Assembly (NCBI GenBank): GCA_009930445.1
Contig: RZYD01000001.1
Span: 1-46,651, forward strand
DNA: 46,651 nucleotides
From: Bacteroidia bacterium
GTDB taxonomy: Bacteria > Bacteroidota > Bacteroidia > Bacteroidales > BM520
Direction: 5' to 3'
Shown here one piece after another: positions 26,784 to 33,380 of the stretch (position 1 is its first letter; each line of letters opens with the position of its first letter). The position numbers were made by a program, and so were the translations under genes. Below the pieces are notes generated by a model. It made no database searches. It saw nothing but the letters and a program-made list of their open reading frames with translations, and was not told the DNA's origin.

Positions 26784-27722
26784 ATGAAAGAATACCTTGG
26801 CACATTGGCCAAAGGGATTGCCATGGGCGCTGCCAATGTAATCCCCGGTGTAAGCGGAGGAACCATAGCGCTTATTACTGGCATCTTCGAACGGCTGATT
26901 CTCGCGATTAAATCATTTAATCTTAAGGCCATACGACTCATTTTTACTGGAAAATTCAGGGAATTTATCCGGTATACGGATTTGTATTTTTTGCTCGCTG
27001 TGGCTGTGGGGATTCTACTTGCTGCCATAACACTGGCCCGGGTATTTGATTACCTTTTTACCCATTACCCCGTTTATATCTGGGCCTATTTTTTCGGGCT
27101 TGTGCTTGCATCGGTATATTTTGTCGGCCGAACCGTAAAAAAATGGAATCTGCCGGTACTGATCAGTTTTATTACGGGGACGGGAATAGCTGTCTTAATT
27201 ACGGTATTAAATCCGGCTACGGAAAACAGTAGCTTTTTTTATCTCGTGATCTGCGGCATTGCCGGAATTTGCTCCATGATTCTCCCGGGGCTTTCGGGTT
27301 CCTTCATTCTCTTCATCATGGGAAATTACCAGCTGATCATTATTGACGCAGTAAACCATCTTGATATGGGAATTCTTTTCCCGGTAATTCTTGGAGCTGT
27401 CGGCGGATTAATGCTGTTTTCGCACCTGCTCTCATGGGTATTAAAGCACTATAAAAACCAAACCATTGCCTTGCTAACCGGATTCATTCTCGGTTCTTTA
27501 CGCATTTTATGGCCCTGGCAAAAAAAAATATTGCTGCTTGATGTGCATCAGATGCCTGTATTAAAAAATGGCGAGCCTGTAATCGTCCGCTATCAGCAAT
27601 TTATTCCGGAGCATCTTACCGGAGAAGTACTCATGGCTGCGCTCTGGATTTTAGTCGGGATTGCTTCTATTACCCTAATTGAGTATCTTGCCGCTAAATC
27701 GATTACTGAAGAATCATACTAA
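26784..27722 (+). CDS. popT: DUF368 membrane protein, PopT-type polyprenyl-phosphate translocase
   Basis: DUF368 proteins have been shown in other bacteria to return undecaprenyl phosphate, the wall-precursor lipid carrier, across the membrane. The start is the ATG at 26784, giving 312 aa with about eight to ten hydrophobic segments. The motif VIPGVSGG at 19-26 recurs as ILPGLSGS at 166-173, consistent with two pseudo-symmetric halves. No signal peptide is present. The stop overlaps the aroE ATG by one base (TAATG), so translation is coupled. Substrate assignment rests on family knowledge; nothing in the sequence proves it. Confidence 0.85.
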   Translation: MKEYLGTLAKGIAMGAANVIPGVSGGTIALITGIFERLILAIKSFNLKAIRLIFTGKFREFIRYTDLYFLLAVAVGILLAAITLARVFDYLFTHYPVYIWAYFFGLVLASVYFVGRTVKKWNLPVLISFITGTGIAVLITVLNPATENSSFFYLVICGIAGICSMILPGLSGSFILFIMGNYQLIIIDAVNHLDMGILFPVILGAVGGLMLFSHLLSWVLKHYKNQTIALLTGFILGSLRILWPWQKKILLLDVHQMPVLKNGEPVIVRYQQFIPEHLTGEVLMAALWILVGIASITLIEYLAAKSITEESY

Positions 27723-28495
27723 TGGCTGTTTTTGGTATCATAGGAAAACCATTATCCCATTCCTTCTCCCCGGAATATTTTAATGCTTTTTTTTTGAATA
27801 ATCACCTGCCCCACACCTATATTCCCTTTACTTTGAAGTCAATCGCGACCATTCGCAATCTTCTGACTGAATACCCCGACCTGGCAGGTTTTAATGTAAC
27901 GATTCCCTATAAAAAAGAAATTATTCCATTTTTGGATGCCATCGACGCTCAGGCCGCACAAGTGGGGGCTGTGAATACTGTAACAGTCATGAGAACGAAA
28001 AATATTTTTTTTTTAAAAGGCTATAATACTGATATATACGGTATACTGGCCACCCTGGAACTTTTTGATTCACAACCAACCCATGCATTGATTCTTGGCA
28101 CTGGCGGTGCAGCAGCAGCCACTGCGTATGTGTTTCTGCAAAAAGGAATAAAAATAACTTTTGTATCCACAAAACCCGTCAGCAGATCAGAGGTACTCCC
28201 CTATGCGGCAATAACCGCAAAAAAGATGAAAGAATTTGATCTGATTGTGAATACCACTCCGCTGGGCATGGGCGACCGGATCGATAAATTCCCGGATATT
28301 CCTTACCCGGCACTGCGGCCCCAAACGATCGCCTTTGATGTAATATACAACCCCCACGAAACATTATTTCTAAAAAAAGCCAAAGAACAAGGATGTAAAA
28401 CCTTCAATGGATACACTATGCTGGTAAGGCAGGCTGAGGAGGCCTGGAAAATCTGGAGCAATTCAAAAAAAAATAATCCACCGTATTTCTGGTAA
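27722..28495 (+). CDS. aroE: Shikimate dehydrogenase
   Basis: AroE reduces 3-dehydroshikimate to shikimate with NADPH in aromatic amino acid synthesis. The product has 257 aa. The substrate-binding SHSFSPEYFN is near residues 13-22, the catalytic lysine lies in FNVTIPYKKEI, and GYNTDIYG follows. The dinucleotide motif GTGGAAAATAYV and the C-terminal NGYTMLVRQAEEAWKIW are typical. It overlaps the DUF368 gene by one base and is the last gene of the apparent TPR-comA-popT-aroE operon. A -7 promoter element follows its stop, so the next gene is probably separate. Confidence 0.92.
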   Translation: MAVFGIIGKPLSHSFSPEYFNAFFLNNHLPHTYIPFTLKSIATIRNLLTEYPDLAGFNVTIPYKKEIIPFLDAIDAQAAQVGAVNTVTVMRTKNIFFLKGYNTDIYGILATLELFDSQPTHALILGTGGAAAATAYVFLQKGIKITFVSTKPVSRSEVLPYAAITAKKMKEFDLIVNTTPLGMGDRIDKFPDIPYPALRPQTIAFDVIYNPHETLFLKKAKEQGCKTFNGYTMLVRQAEEAWKIWSNSKKNNPPYFW

Positions 28496-28500
28496 TTCTG

Positions 28501-28508
28501 TATTTTTG
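28501..28508 (+). promoter_or_regulatory. Candidate -7 element of the lipoprotein gene
   Basis: TATTTTTG matches TAnnTTTG, lies five bases after the aroE stop and 40 bases upstream of the lipoprotein ATG. No TTG was found at the proper distance. Confidence 0.35.
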
Positions 28509-28548
28509 TCTGAAATAAAAAGATACGTAGAACCTAATGATGTGTAGA

Positions 28549-29118
28549 ATGAAAAAAGTATTGCCCTTACTACTGGTCGCTTTGATGTTTATGGCTTGTG
28601 GAAATCAAACGGACAGGAAAGAAAACGCAAAAGCGATGGATTCATCCGAACCCGCCTTTATTGAAACCGATGTGCTGGATTTTCTGGAGAACAAGGAAAA
28701 TCTGGTGGACAAAACTATCCGCATTAAAGGAATGGTGGCACATGTATGTGCGCATGGAGGAGCCCGGTTTTTCCTGATGCACCCCGACACCGAGGAACGG
28801 GTTAAGGTAAATATTGGTAATAACCTGCCCAGCCTCACACCCGATGTGGAAGGAAGCGATGTCGCGGTAATTGGGGTAGTAAAGGAATTACGGGTGGATA
28901 ATGCCTATCTCGACAACTGGCAGGCAGAAGTGGAAGCCGGAATGCAGGAGTCAGAAAAGAAAATTCATACCGGAGAAGAAGGCCATGAAGACACAGAGCA
29001 TCTGGCCTCACATGACCTGGAGCAAATTAATCAATATCGCCTGATGCTTACGGAAAGCGGGAAGGAATACCTTTCATTTTTCAGTATTGACTGTACAAAA
29101 ATTGAGGAATTCAAATAG
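28549..29118 (+). CDS. Lipoprotein with OB-fold-like domain
   Basis: From the ATG at 28549 the product has 189 aa; an ATG 12 bases upstream is also possible. A lipoprotein signal peptide ends in FMAC at about residue 17, followed by GNQ. Residues of about 40-115 look like a small OB-fold (KTIRIKGMVAHVC..., then VKVNIG and VAVIGVVKEL), as in exported nucleic-acid- or ligand-binding OB proteins, but this is an inference. HVCAHGG could bind a metal. The C-terminal part is rich in E and H. The function is unknown. A strong terminator follows at 29140-29173. Confidence 0.75.
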   Translation: MKKVLPLLLVALMFMACGNQTDRKENAKAMDSSEPAFIETDVLDFLENKENLVDKTIRIKGMVAHVCAHGGARFFLMHPDTEERVKVNIGNNLPSLTPDVEGSDVAVIGVVKELRVDNAYLDNWQAEVEAGMQESEKKIHTGEEGHEDTEHLASHDLEQINQYRLMLTESGKEYLSFFSIDCTKIEEFK

Positions 29119-29139
29119 ATTTCTTTACCTAAACGCCAT

Positions 29140-29173
29140 AAAGGAGCCTGTAACCCCACCAACAGGCTCCTTT
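29140..29173 (+). terminator. Intrinsic terminator after the lipoprotein gene
   Basis: A perfect 12-bp stem (AAAGGAGCCTGT / ACAGGCTCCTTT) encloses a 10-base loop. The T run is short, so it may also act as a 3'-end stabiliser. It also argues against a TTG start at 29172 for the next gene. Confidence 0.75.
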
Positions 29174-29219
29174 GTCGCAAATACATAAACAGGTAAAAAA
29201 ACAAAAATACCTGCACGAG

Positions 29220-29771
29220 ATGAACTTCAGAAAGATTGTCAGGATAACCCACCGTGATTTGGGATATTTCTTTTTTGCAATGACCCTTATCTATGCCCTT
29301 TCGGGGATCGGAATGAATCATTTGGAATCGTGGGATCCCAAATATATTATCAGCACAGAAGAAGCACAAACTAACCGTGCGATGCAGGGAAAAGAAACAC
29401 AGGAAGAAACGGTGTTGCAAATAATGGCGGATTTAGGGTTAGAAAAAGTGTATAAGAAATATTATTTCCCAAATGAGAGACAGTTAAAAATTTTCATTAA
29501 GAATGGAAATGTAACCGTGGATATGCCGACAGGAGAGATCCGAATTGAAACCATCAGGCGGAGGCCCATATTTGGGGAATTTACCTATTTGCATTATGAT
29601 CCGATAAAATATTGGACCTGGTTTTCCGATGCATTTGCCGTTGGGTTGATTTTGCTCGCTGGCACCGGGTTATTCATGGTAAAAGGAAAGCATGGAATAA
29701 CACGGCGTGGAGCTATCTGGACTCTTGCCGGGATATTAATCCCATTGCTTTATCTGTTTTTATTGCTATAA
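29220..29771 (+). CDS. PepSY-associated transmembrane protein
   Basis: The product has 183 aa from the ATG at 29220. The N-terminal membrane helix begins after a basic stretch, RKIVRITHRDLGYFFFAMTL, the typical start of PepSY-TM proteins, in which the histidine lies at the membrane edge. A periplasmic PepSY-like domain (about 60-115) follows, then a helix pair near 135-183 with HYDP before it. Proteins of this group occur with iron or redox functions, but no partner gene is adjacent here. It lies between two terminators and is probably monocistronic. Confidence 0.7.
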   Translation: MNFRKIVRITHRDLGYFFFAMTLIYALSGIGMNHLESWDPKYIISTEEAQTNRAMQGKETQEETVLQIMADLGLEKVYKKYYFPNERQLKIFIKNGNVTVDMPTGEIRIETIRRRPIFGEFTYLHYDPIKYWTWFSDAFAVGLILLAGTGLFMVKGKHGITRRGAIWTLAGILIPLLYLFLLL

Positions 29772-30077
29772 AATCTAATAGATAGCGCTGGCCGTTTGAG
29801 GAAAAAATATCCATAAAGGATGAAGAGTAAAAAAATACACAGCGACGCAACAGTCCCAAGCGTCTATCGTATACCGTAAAATAAAAATAAAGTCAATAAA
29901 CAACTGGAATTCAATGTGTTATCATGCAAGCCCACCCGTACACCTGCTACGGGTAAACACTGAATAAATACATGCGAAACTTAAGAAAATTTCAGTAAAC
30001 AACGCATTTTTTATAGCTTCTCCACAAAAAATGAGGCTGTCTAAAAAGACAGCCTCATTTTTATAAAATTATCCCAA
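29772..30077. other. 306-base intergenic region
   Basis: No gene is visible. It holds a small hairpin at 29934-29954 (ACCCGTA / TACGGGT, seven-base loop, no T tract), which might end the PepSY transcript weakly, and the strong terminator at 30027-30062. Confidence 0.6.
30027..30062 (-). terminator. Intrinsic terminator of the thrS-infC-rpmI-rplT operon
   Basis: A perfect 14-bp stem (30029-30042 with 30047-30060) with a four-base loop is flanked by T runs on both strands, so it could work in both directions. It lies 16 bases after the rplT stop. Confidence 0.9.
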
Positions 30078-30422
30078 TTATTTTACTGCATCCAGAATGG
30101 CTTTAAAAGCCTCGGGATTATTCATTGCCAAATCGGCAAGAACTTTCCGGCTGATGTCAATATTTTTTTCATGCAATTTACCCATAAAAACGGAATAGGA
30201 CATTCCATGCTCACGGGTTGCCGCATTAATTCTTTGAATCCACAGCGCGCGGAAACTACGTTTTTTATTTCGTCTGTCGCGGTAGGCATACGTTTGGCCT
30301 TTTTCCCATGAATTTTTGGCGACCGTCCAGACATTTTTTCTTCTACCAAATTGACCTTTGGTACGGTTGAGCAGTTTTTTTCTCCGGTGTCGGGAGGCTA
30401 CTGCATTTACTGATCTTGGCAT
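30078..30422 (-). CDS. rplT: 50S ribosomal protein L20
   Basis: L20 binds 23S rRNA early in large-subunit assembly and represses its own operon in several bacteria. The product has 114 aa, with the typical N-terminus MPRSVNAVASRHRRKKLLN, GRRKNVWTVAKNSWEKG, and RINAATREHGMSYS. The length fits the family. It is the last gene of thrS-infC-rpmI-rplT, 71 bases after rpmI. A hairpin at 30440-30478 just upstream could be a binding site for L20, although this is speculative. Confidence 0.97.
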   Translation of the reverse strand: MPRSVNAVASRHRRKKLLNRTKGQFGRRKNVWTVAKNSWEKGQTYAYRDRRNKKRSFRALWIQRINAATREHGMSYSVFMGKLHEKNIDISRKVLADLAMNNPEAFKAILDAVK

Positions 30423-30439
30423 CTTTTTTTCTTTTTTTT

Positions 30440-30478
30440 ACTTCAGCGATTCCAATGAATTCTTTAGGTGCTGAAAGT
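30440..30478 (-). promoter_or_regulatory. Candidate hairpin upstream of rplT, possible L20 operator
   Basis: On the minus strand ACTTTCAGC and GCTGAAGT can pair (one bulged T) around a loop of about 22 bases. It lies between rpmI and rplT directly before an A-rich leader. L20 operators are known in this operon of other bacteria, but the E. coli and Bacillus structures differ from this one. Confidence 0.25.
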
Positions 30479-30493
30479 AAGTTAAACAATTCA

Positions 30494-30688
30494 TTACTTC
30501 GAGAGCATCTCTTTTACATTTGCAACATCTGCTTTATCAACGATGGCGAAATACGTCAGATTTCGTTTTCTCTTCGTTGACTTTTTCGTCAGGATGTGGC
30601 TTTTGTATGCATGCTTTCTTTTCAATTTTCCGCTGCCAGTAAACGTAAAACGTTTTTTTGCACTGGCTTTACTTTTCATTTTCGGCAT
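30494..30688 (-). CDS. rpmI: 50S ribosomal protein L35
   Basis: The product has 64 aa, is highly basic and starts with the typical MPKMKSKASAKKRFTFTGSGKLK. It ends near DVANVKEMLSK, normal for the family. It lies 47 bases after infC and 71 bases before rplT in the conserved infC-rpmI-rplT order. Confidence 0.96.
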   Translation of the reverse strand: MPKMKSKASAKKRFTFTGSGKLKRKHAYKSHILTKKSTKRKRNLTYFAIVDKADVANVKEMLSK

Positions 30689-30735
30689 TGCTACAAGTTT
30701 AAACCGTTAATAGTTGTATTTATCGCTTGGAGTTG

Positions 30736-31287
30736 TTACTTTTTGGGAGCAACAATCATAATCATTCTTTTTCCTTCGAGCTTAGGCATTCGTTCAACCT
30801 TACCATAATCGGCCAGTTCCTGAGCAAATTTCAGTAAGATTATTTCACCTTTTTCTTTATATATAATCGAGCGTCCTTTAAAAAACACATCGATTTTCAC
30901 TTTTGCGCCTTCTTCGAGAAAGCTGATCGCATGTTTTAATTTAAAATTAAAGTCGTGATCATCTGTATTAGGGCCAAGGCGGATTTCTTTGATCACCACT
31001 TTGGCTGTTTTGGCTTTTATTTCCTTTTGTTTCTTTTTTTGTTCATAAAGAAACTTTTTGTAATTAATCACCTTACACACGGGCGGATTGGCACTTGGAG
31101 AAATTTCGACCAGATCGAGTTCCAGTTTTTCAGCCAGAACGAGCGCATCGCGAAGGTTCATTATCCCGGGTTCGACATTATCTCCGACAACGCGCACCAC
31201 CGGTGCAGTAATCAAATGATTAATCCGATGCGGATTTTCTTCCCTTCTGTGCGGACGTTTATATCCGCCTTGAATAAAATTTGCTAT
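30736..31287 (-). CDS. infC: Translation initiation factor IF-3, probable AUA start
   Basis: IF-3 binds the 30S subunit and discriminates against non-canonical start codons. The RINHLITAP, VGDNVEPGI, LDLVEISP and PPVCK motifs are clear, followed by KKKQKEIKAK. No ATG gives a full-length product. The nearest in-frame TTG, at 31215, would cut off the conserved basic N-terminus. Upstream, the frame is open and an ATA at 31287 lies eight bases after AGGAG, giving 184 aa, normal for the family. Rare start codons (AUU in E. coli) are known for infC, where they allow autoregulation. thrS ends 45 bases upstream. Confidence 0.93.
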   Translation of the reverse strand: MANFIQGGYKRPHRREENPHRINHLITAPVVRVVGDNVEPGIMNLRDALVLAEKLELDLVEISPSANPPVCKVINYKKFLYEQKKKQKEIKAKTAKVVIKEIRLGPNTDDHDFNFKLKHAISFLEEGAKVKIDVFFKGRSIIYKEKGEIILLKFAQELADYGKVERMPKLEGKRMIMIVAPKK

Positions 31288-31295
31288 AACCTAAT

Positions 31296-31300
31296 CTCCT
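31296..31300 (-). promoter_or_regulatory. Shine-Dalgarno sequence deciding the infC start
   Basis: AGGAG lies eight bases upstream of the ATA at 31287 and within the short thrS-infC gap. A later ATT, 12 bases downstream of the ATA, would be 20 bases from it. Confidence 0.6.
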
Positions 31301-31332
31301 ATCTTTTATTAAACAATTAAGCCGTGTCGCAT

Positions 31333-33279
31333 TTATAGTTCGGAAGTAGCCTCCCGAACTTCTGTTGAAATACGTTCGATAAAGGCTTCCGTAGTCATGC
31401 TTCCCAAGTCTCCATCTCCATGTTTTCTTACGGAGACAAGGCCTTCGGCTTCTTCTTTTTCGCCGACGATGAGCATATAAGGCACTTTTTTCATTTCCGC
31501 ATCGCGGATTTTACGACCTGTTTTCTCACTTCGCCAGTCAATTTGGGCGCGAATATCTGAATTTTTTAGCAATTTTAAAAGTTTTTCAGCATAATCGTTA
31601 TATTTTTCGCTGATAGGAAGAATAATAGCCTGCTCCGGAGTCAGCCAAATGGGGAAATTTCCGGCACAATGCTCGATCAATACCGCCACAAAACGCTCCA
31701 TAGAGCCGAACGGTGCGCGGTGAATCATTACCGGGCGGTGCTTTTCGTTATCACTTCCGGTATATTCCAGTTCAAAACGTTCCGGAAGGTTATAATCCAC
31801 CTGAATGGTGCCCAGTTGCCATTTTCTTCCCAGGGCATCCCGAACCATAAAGTCCATTTTAGGGCCGTAAAATGCAGCTTCGCCATAGGCAATAACAGTC
31901 TCAAGCCCACGCTCCTGTGCTACTTCCATAATGGCCTGTTCGGCCTTTTCCCAATTTTCATCCGATCCGATATATTTGGATGGATTCAACGGATCACGAA
32001 GTGATATTTGCGTAATAAAATCTTTAAAATCGAGTGCATTAAAGATTTTCATCACAATATCCATTACACTTTTAAATTCATCCTTTACCTGGTCAGGCGT
32101 ACAGAAAATATGGGCATCATCCTGGGTAAAACTTCTTACACGGGTTAACCCATGCAGCTCGCCACTTTGCTCATAGCGGTAAACGGTTCCAAATTCGGCA
32201 TAACGAATCGGAAGGTCTTTGTAGGAATGCGGTTTATTGGCATATATTTCACAATGATGCGGACAGTTCATCGGTTTTAGGAAATACTCCTCCCCTTCCA
32301 CCGGGGTAGAAATCGGGCGAAAACTATCGGCTCCATACTTTTGAAAATGTCCTGACGTTTTATACAGGTTTACATTTCCAATATGGGGTGTTATGACCTG
32401 TTCGTAGCCTGCCTTACGTTGTACCAATTTCAGAAAATCTTCAAGCCGGCCGCGTAGTTCGGCTCCTTTAGGTAACCAAAGGGGTAATCCAAGACCAACA
32501 CGCGGTGAAAAGGCAAAAAGTTCCAATTCTTTTCCCAATTTTCTGTGGTCACGTTTTTTAGCCTCCTCCAGCAGCGCCAGGTAGTCGGTAAGTTCCTGTT
32601 TTTTTGGAAAAGTAATTCCATAAATCCGGGTTAACTGCTTTCGGGTTTCATCACCACGCCAGTAGGCCCCTGCGATACTCAAAAGTTTCACTGCCTTAAT
32701 ATGCCCCGTATCCGGAAGATGTGGCCCCCGACATAAATCGGTAAAGTTACCACTTTCATAAAAGGTAATCCGGCCATCTTCAAGGTCGTTAATCAACTCA
32801 ATTTTATAGGGATCGCCTTTTTTGGTAAAGTAATCAAGTGCTTCCTGTTTTGAAACTTCCCGGCGCGTAAACACTTGTTTCTGACGCGCCAGTTCGAGCA
32901 TTTTATTTTCGATTTTCGGAAATTCGTTGTCGGAAATGGAATAATCCCCGAAATCAATATCATAATAAAACCCGTTTTCAATGTCGGGTCCTATTCCAAA
33001 TTTCACTCCGGGATAGAGCAATTCAATTGCCTCTGCCATCAAATGGGCCGACGAATGCCACATCGTGGCTTTTCCTTCCTGATCATTCCATGTCAGCAGT
33101 TGAACGCGGGCATCCTCCATAATGGGAAGAAGTGCATCCTGTAAGTTGCCGTTTACTTTTGCAGCTAACACATTGCGGGCGAGGCCTTCAGAAATCCCCT
33201 TTGCAATATCCATGGCAGAAATCCCTGCCACATATTTTTTTTCCGAACCATCGGGTAATGTTATCGTTATCATCATCAT
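31333..33279 (-). CDS. thrS: Threonine-tRNA ligase
   Basis: ThrRS charges tRNA-Thr. The product has 648 aa with the full set of domains: an N-terminal TGS domain (residues 1-65), the editing domain with HSSAHLMAEA near 74-83, the class II core with MNCPHHCEIY (a zinc ligand region), YRYEQSGELHGLTRVRSFTQDDAH, and a C-terminal anticodon-binding domain with RAQIDWRSEKTGRKIRDAE. Three ATGs in a row mark the start, so the exact first residue is uncertain. It leads the operon with infC, rpmI and rplT. Confidence 0.97.
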   Translation of the reverse strand: MMMITITLPDGSEKKYVAGISAMDIAKGISEGLARNVLAAKVNGNLQDALLPIMEDARVQLLTWNDQEGKATMWHSSAHLMAEAIELLYPGVKFGIGPDIENGFYYDIDFGDYSISDNEFPKIENKMLELARQKQVFTRREVSKQEALDYFTKKGDPYKIELINDLEDGRITFYESGNFTDLCRGPHLPDTGHIKAVKLLSIAGAYWRGDETRKQLTRIYGITFPKKQELTDYLALLEEAKKRDHRKLGKELELFAFSPRVGLGLPLWLPKGAELRGRLEDFLKLVQRKAGYEQVITPHIGNVNLYKTSGHFQKYGADSFRPISTPVEGEEYFLKPMNCPHHCEIYANKPHSYKDLPIRYAEFGTVYRYEQSGELHGLTRVRSFTQDDAHIFCTPDQVKDEFKSVMDIVMKIFNALDFKDFITQISLRDPLNPSKYIGSDENWEKAEQAIMEVAQERGLETVIAYGEAAFYGPKMDFMVRDALGRKWQLGTIQVDYNLPERFELEYTGSDNEKHRPVMIHRAPFGSMERFVAVLIEHCAGNFPIWLTPEQAIILPISEKYNDYAEKLLKLLKNSDIRAQIDWRSEKTGRKIRDAEMKKVPYMLIVGEKEEAEGLVSVRKHGDGDLGSMTTEAFIERISTEVREATSEL

Positions 33280-33298
33280 TAACTTTTAAAATCGAGTG

Positions 33299-33306
33299 CA
33301 AATTTA
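33299..33306 (-). promoter_or_regulatory. Candidate -7 element of the thrS operon
   Basis: On the minus strand TAAATTTG matches TAnnTTTG and lies 19 bases upstream of the thrS ATG. No TTG is well placed upstream. The leader would be short, and I see no riboswitch or T-box structure. Confidence 0.4.
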
Positions 33307-33380
33307 CAAGAAAAACAAATATTATATATGAAGATTTTTTTATGAATTATTAATTCTATCTTCCGCACCCCTAAAACCGG

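Noticed and set aside
29172..29219. TTG start for the PepSY protein
   Set aside because: It lies in the terminator stem of the upstream gene and adds 16 residues that are not typical.
29934..29954. Hairpin ACCCGTA/TACGGGT as a terminator
   Set aside because: The stem is only seven bases and no T tract follows; it is noted under the intergenic region only.
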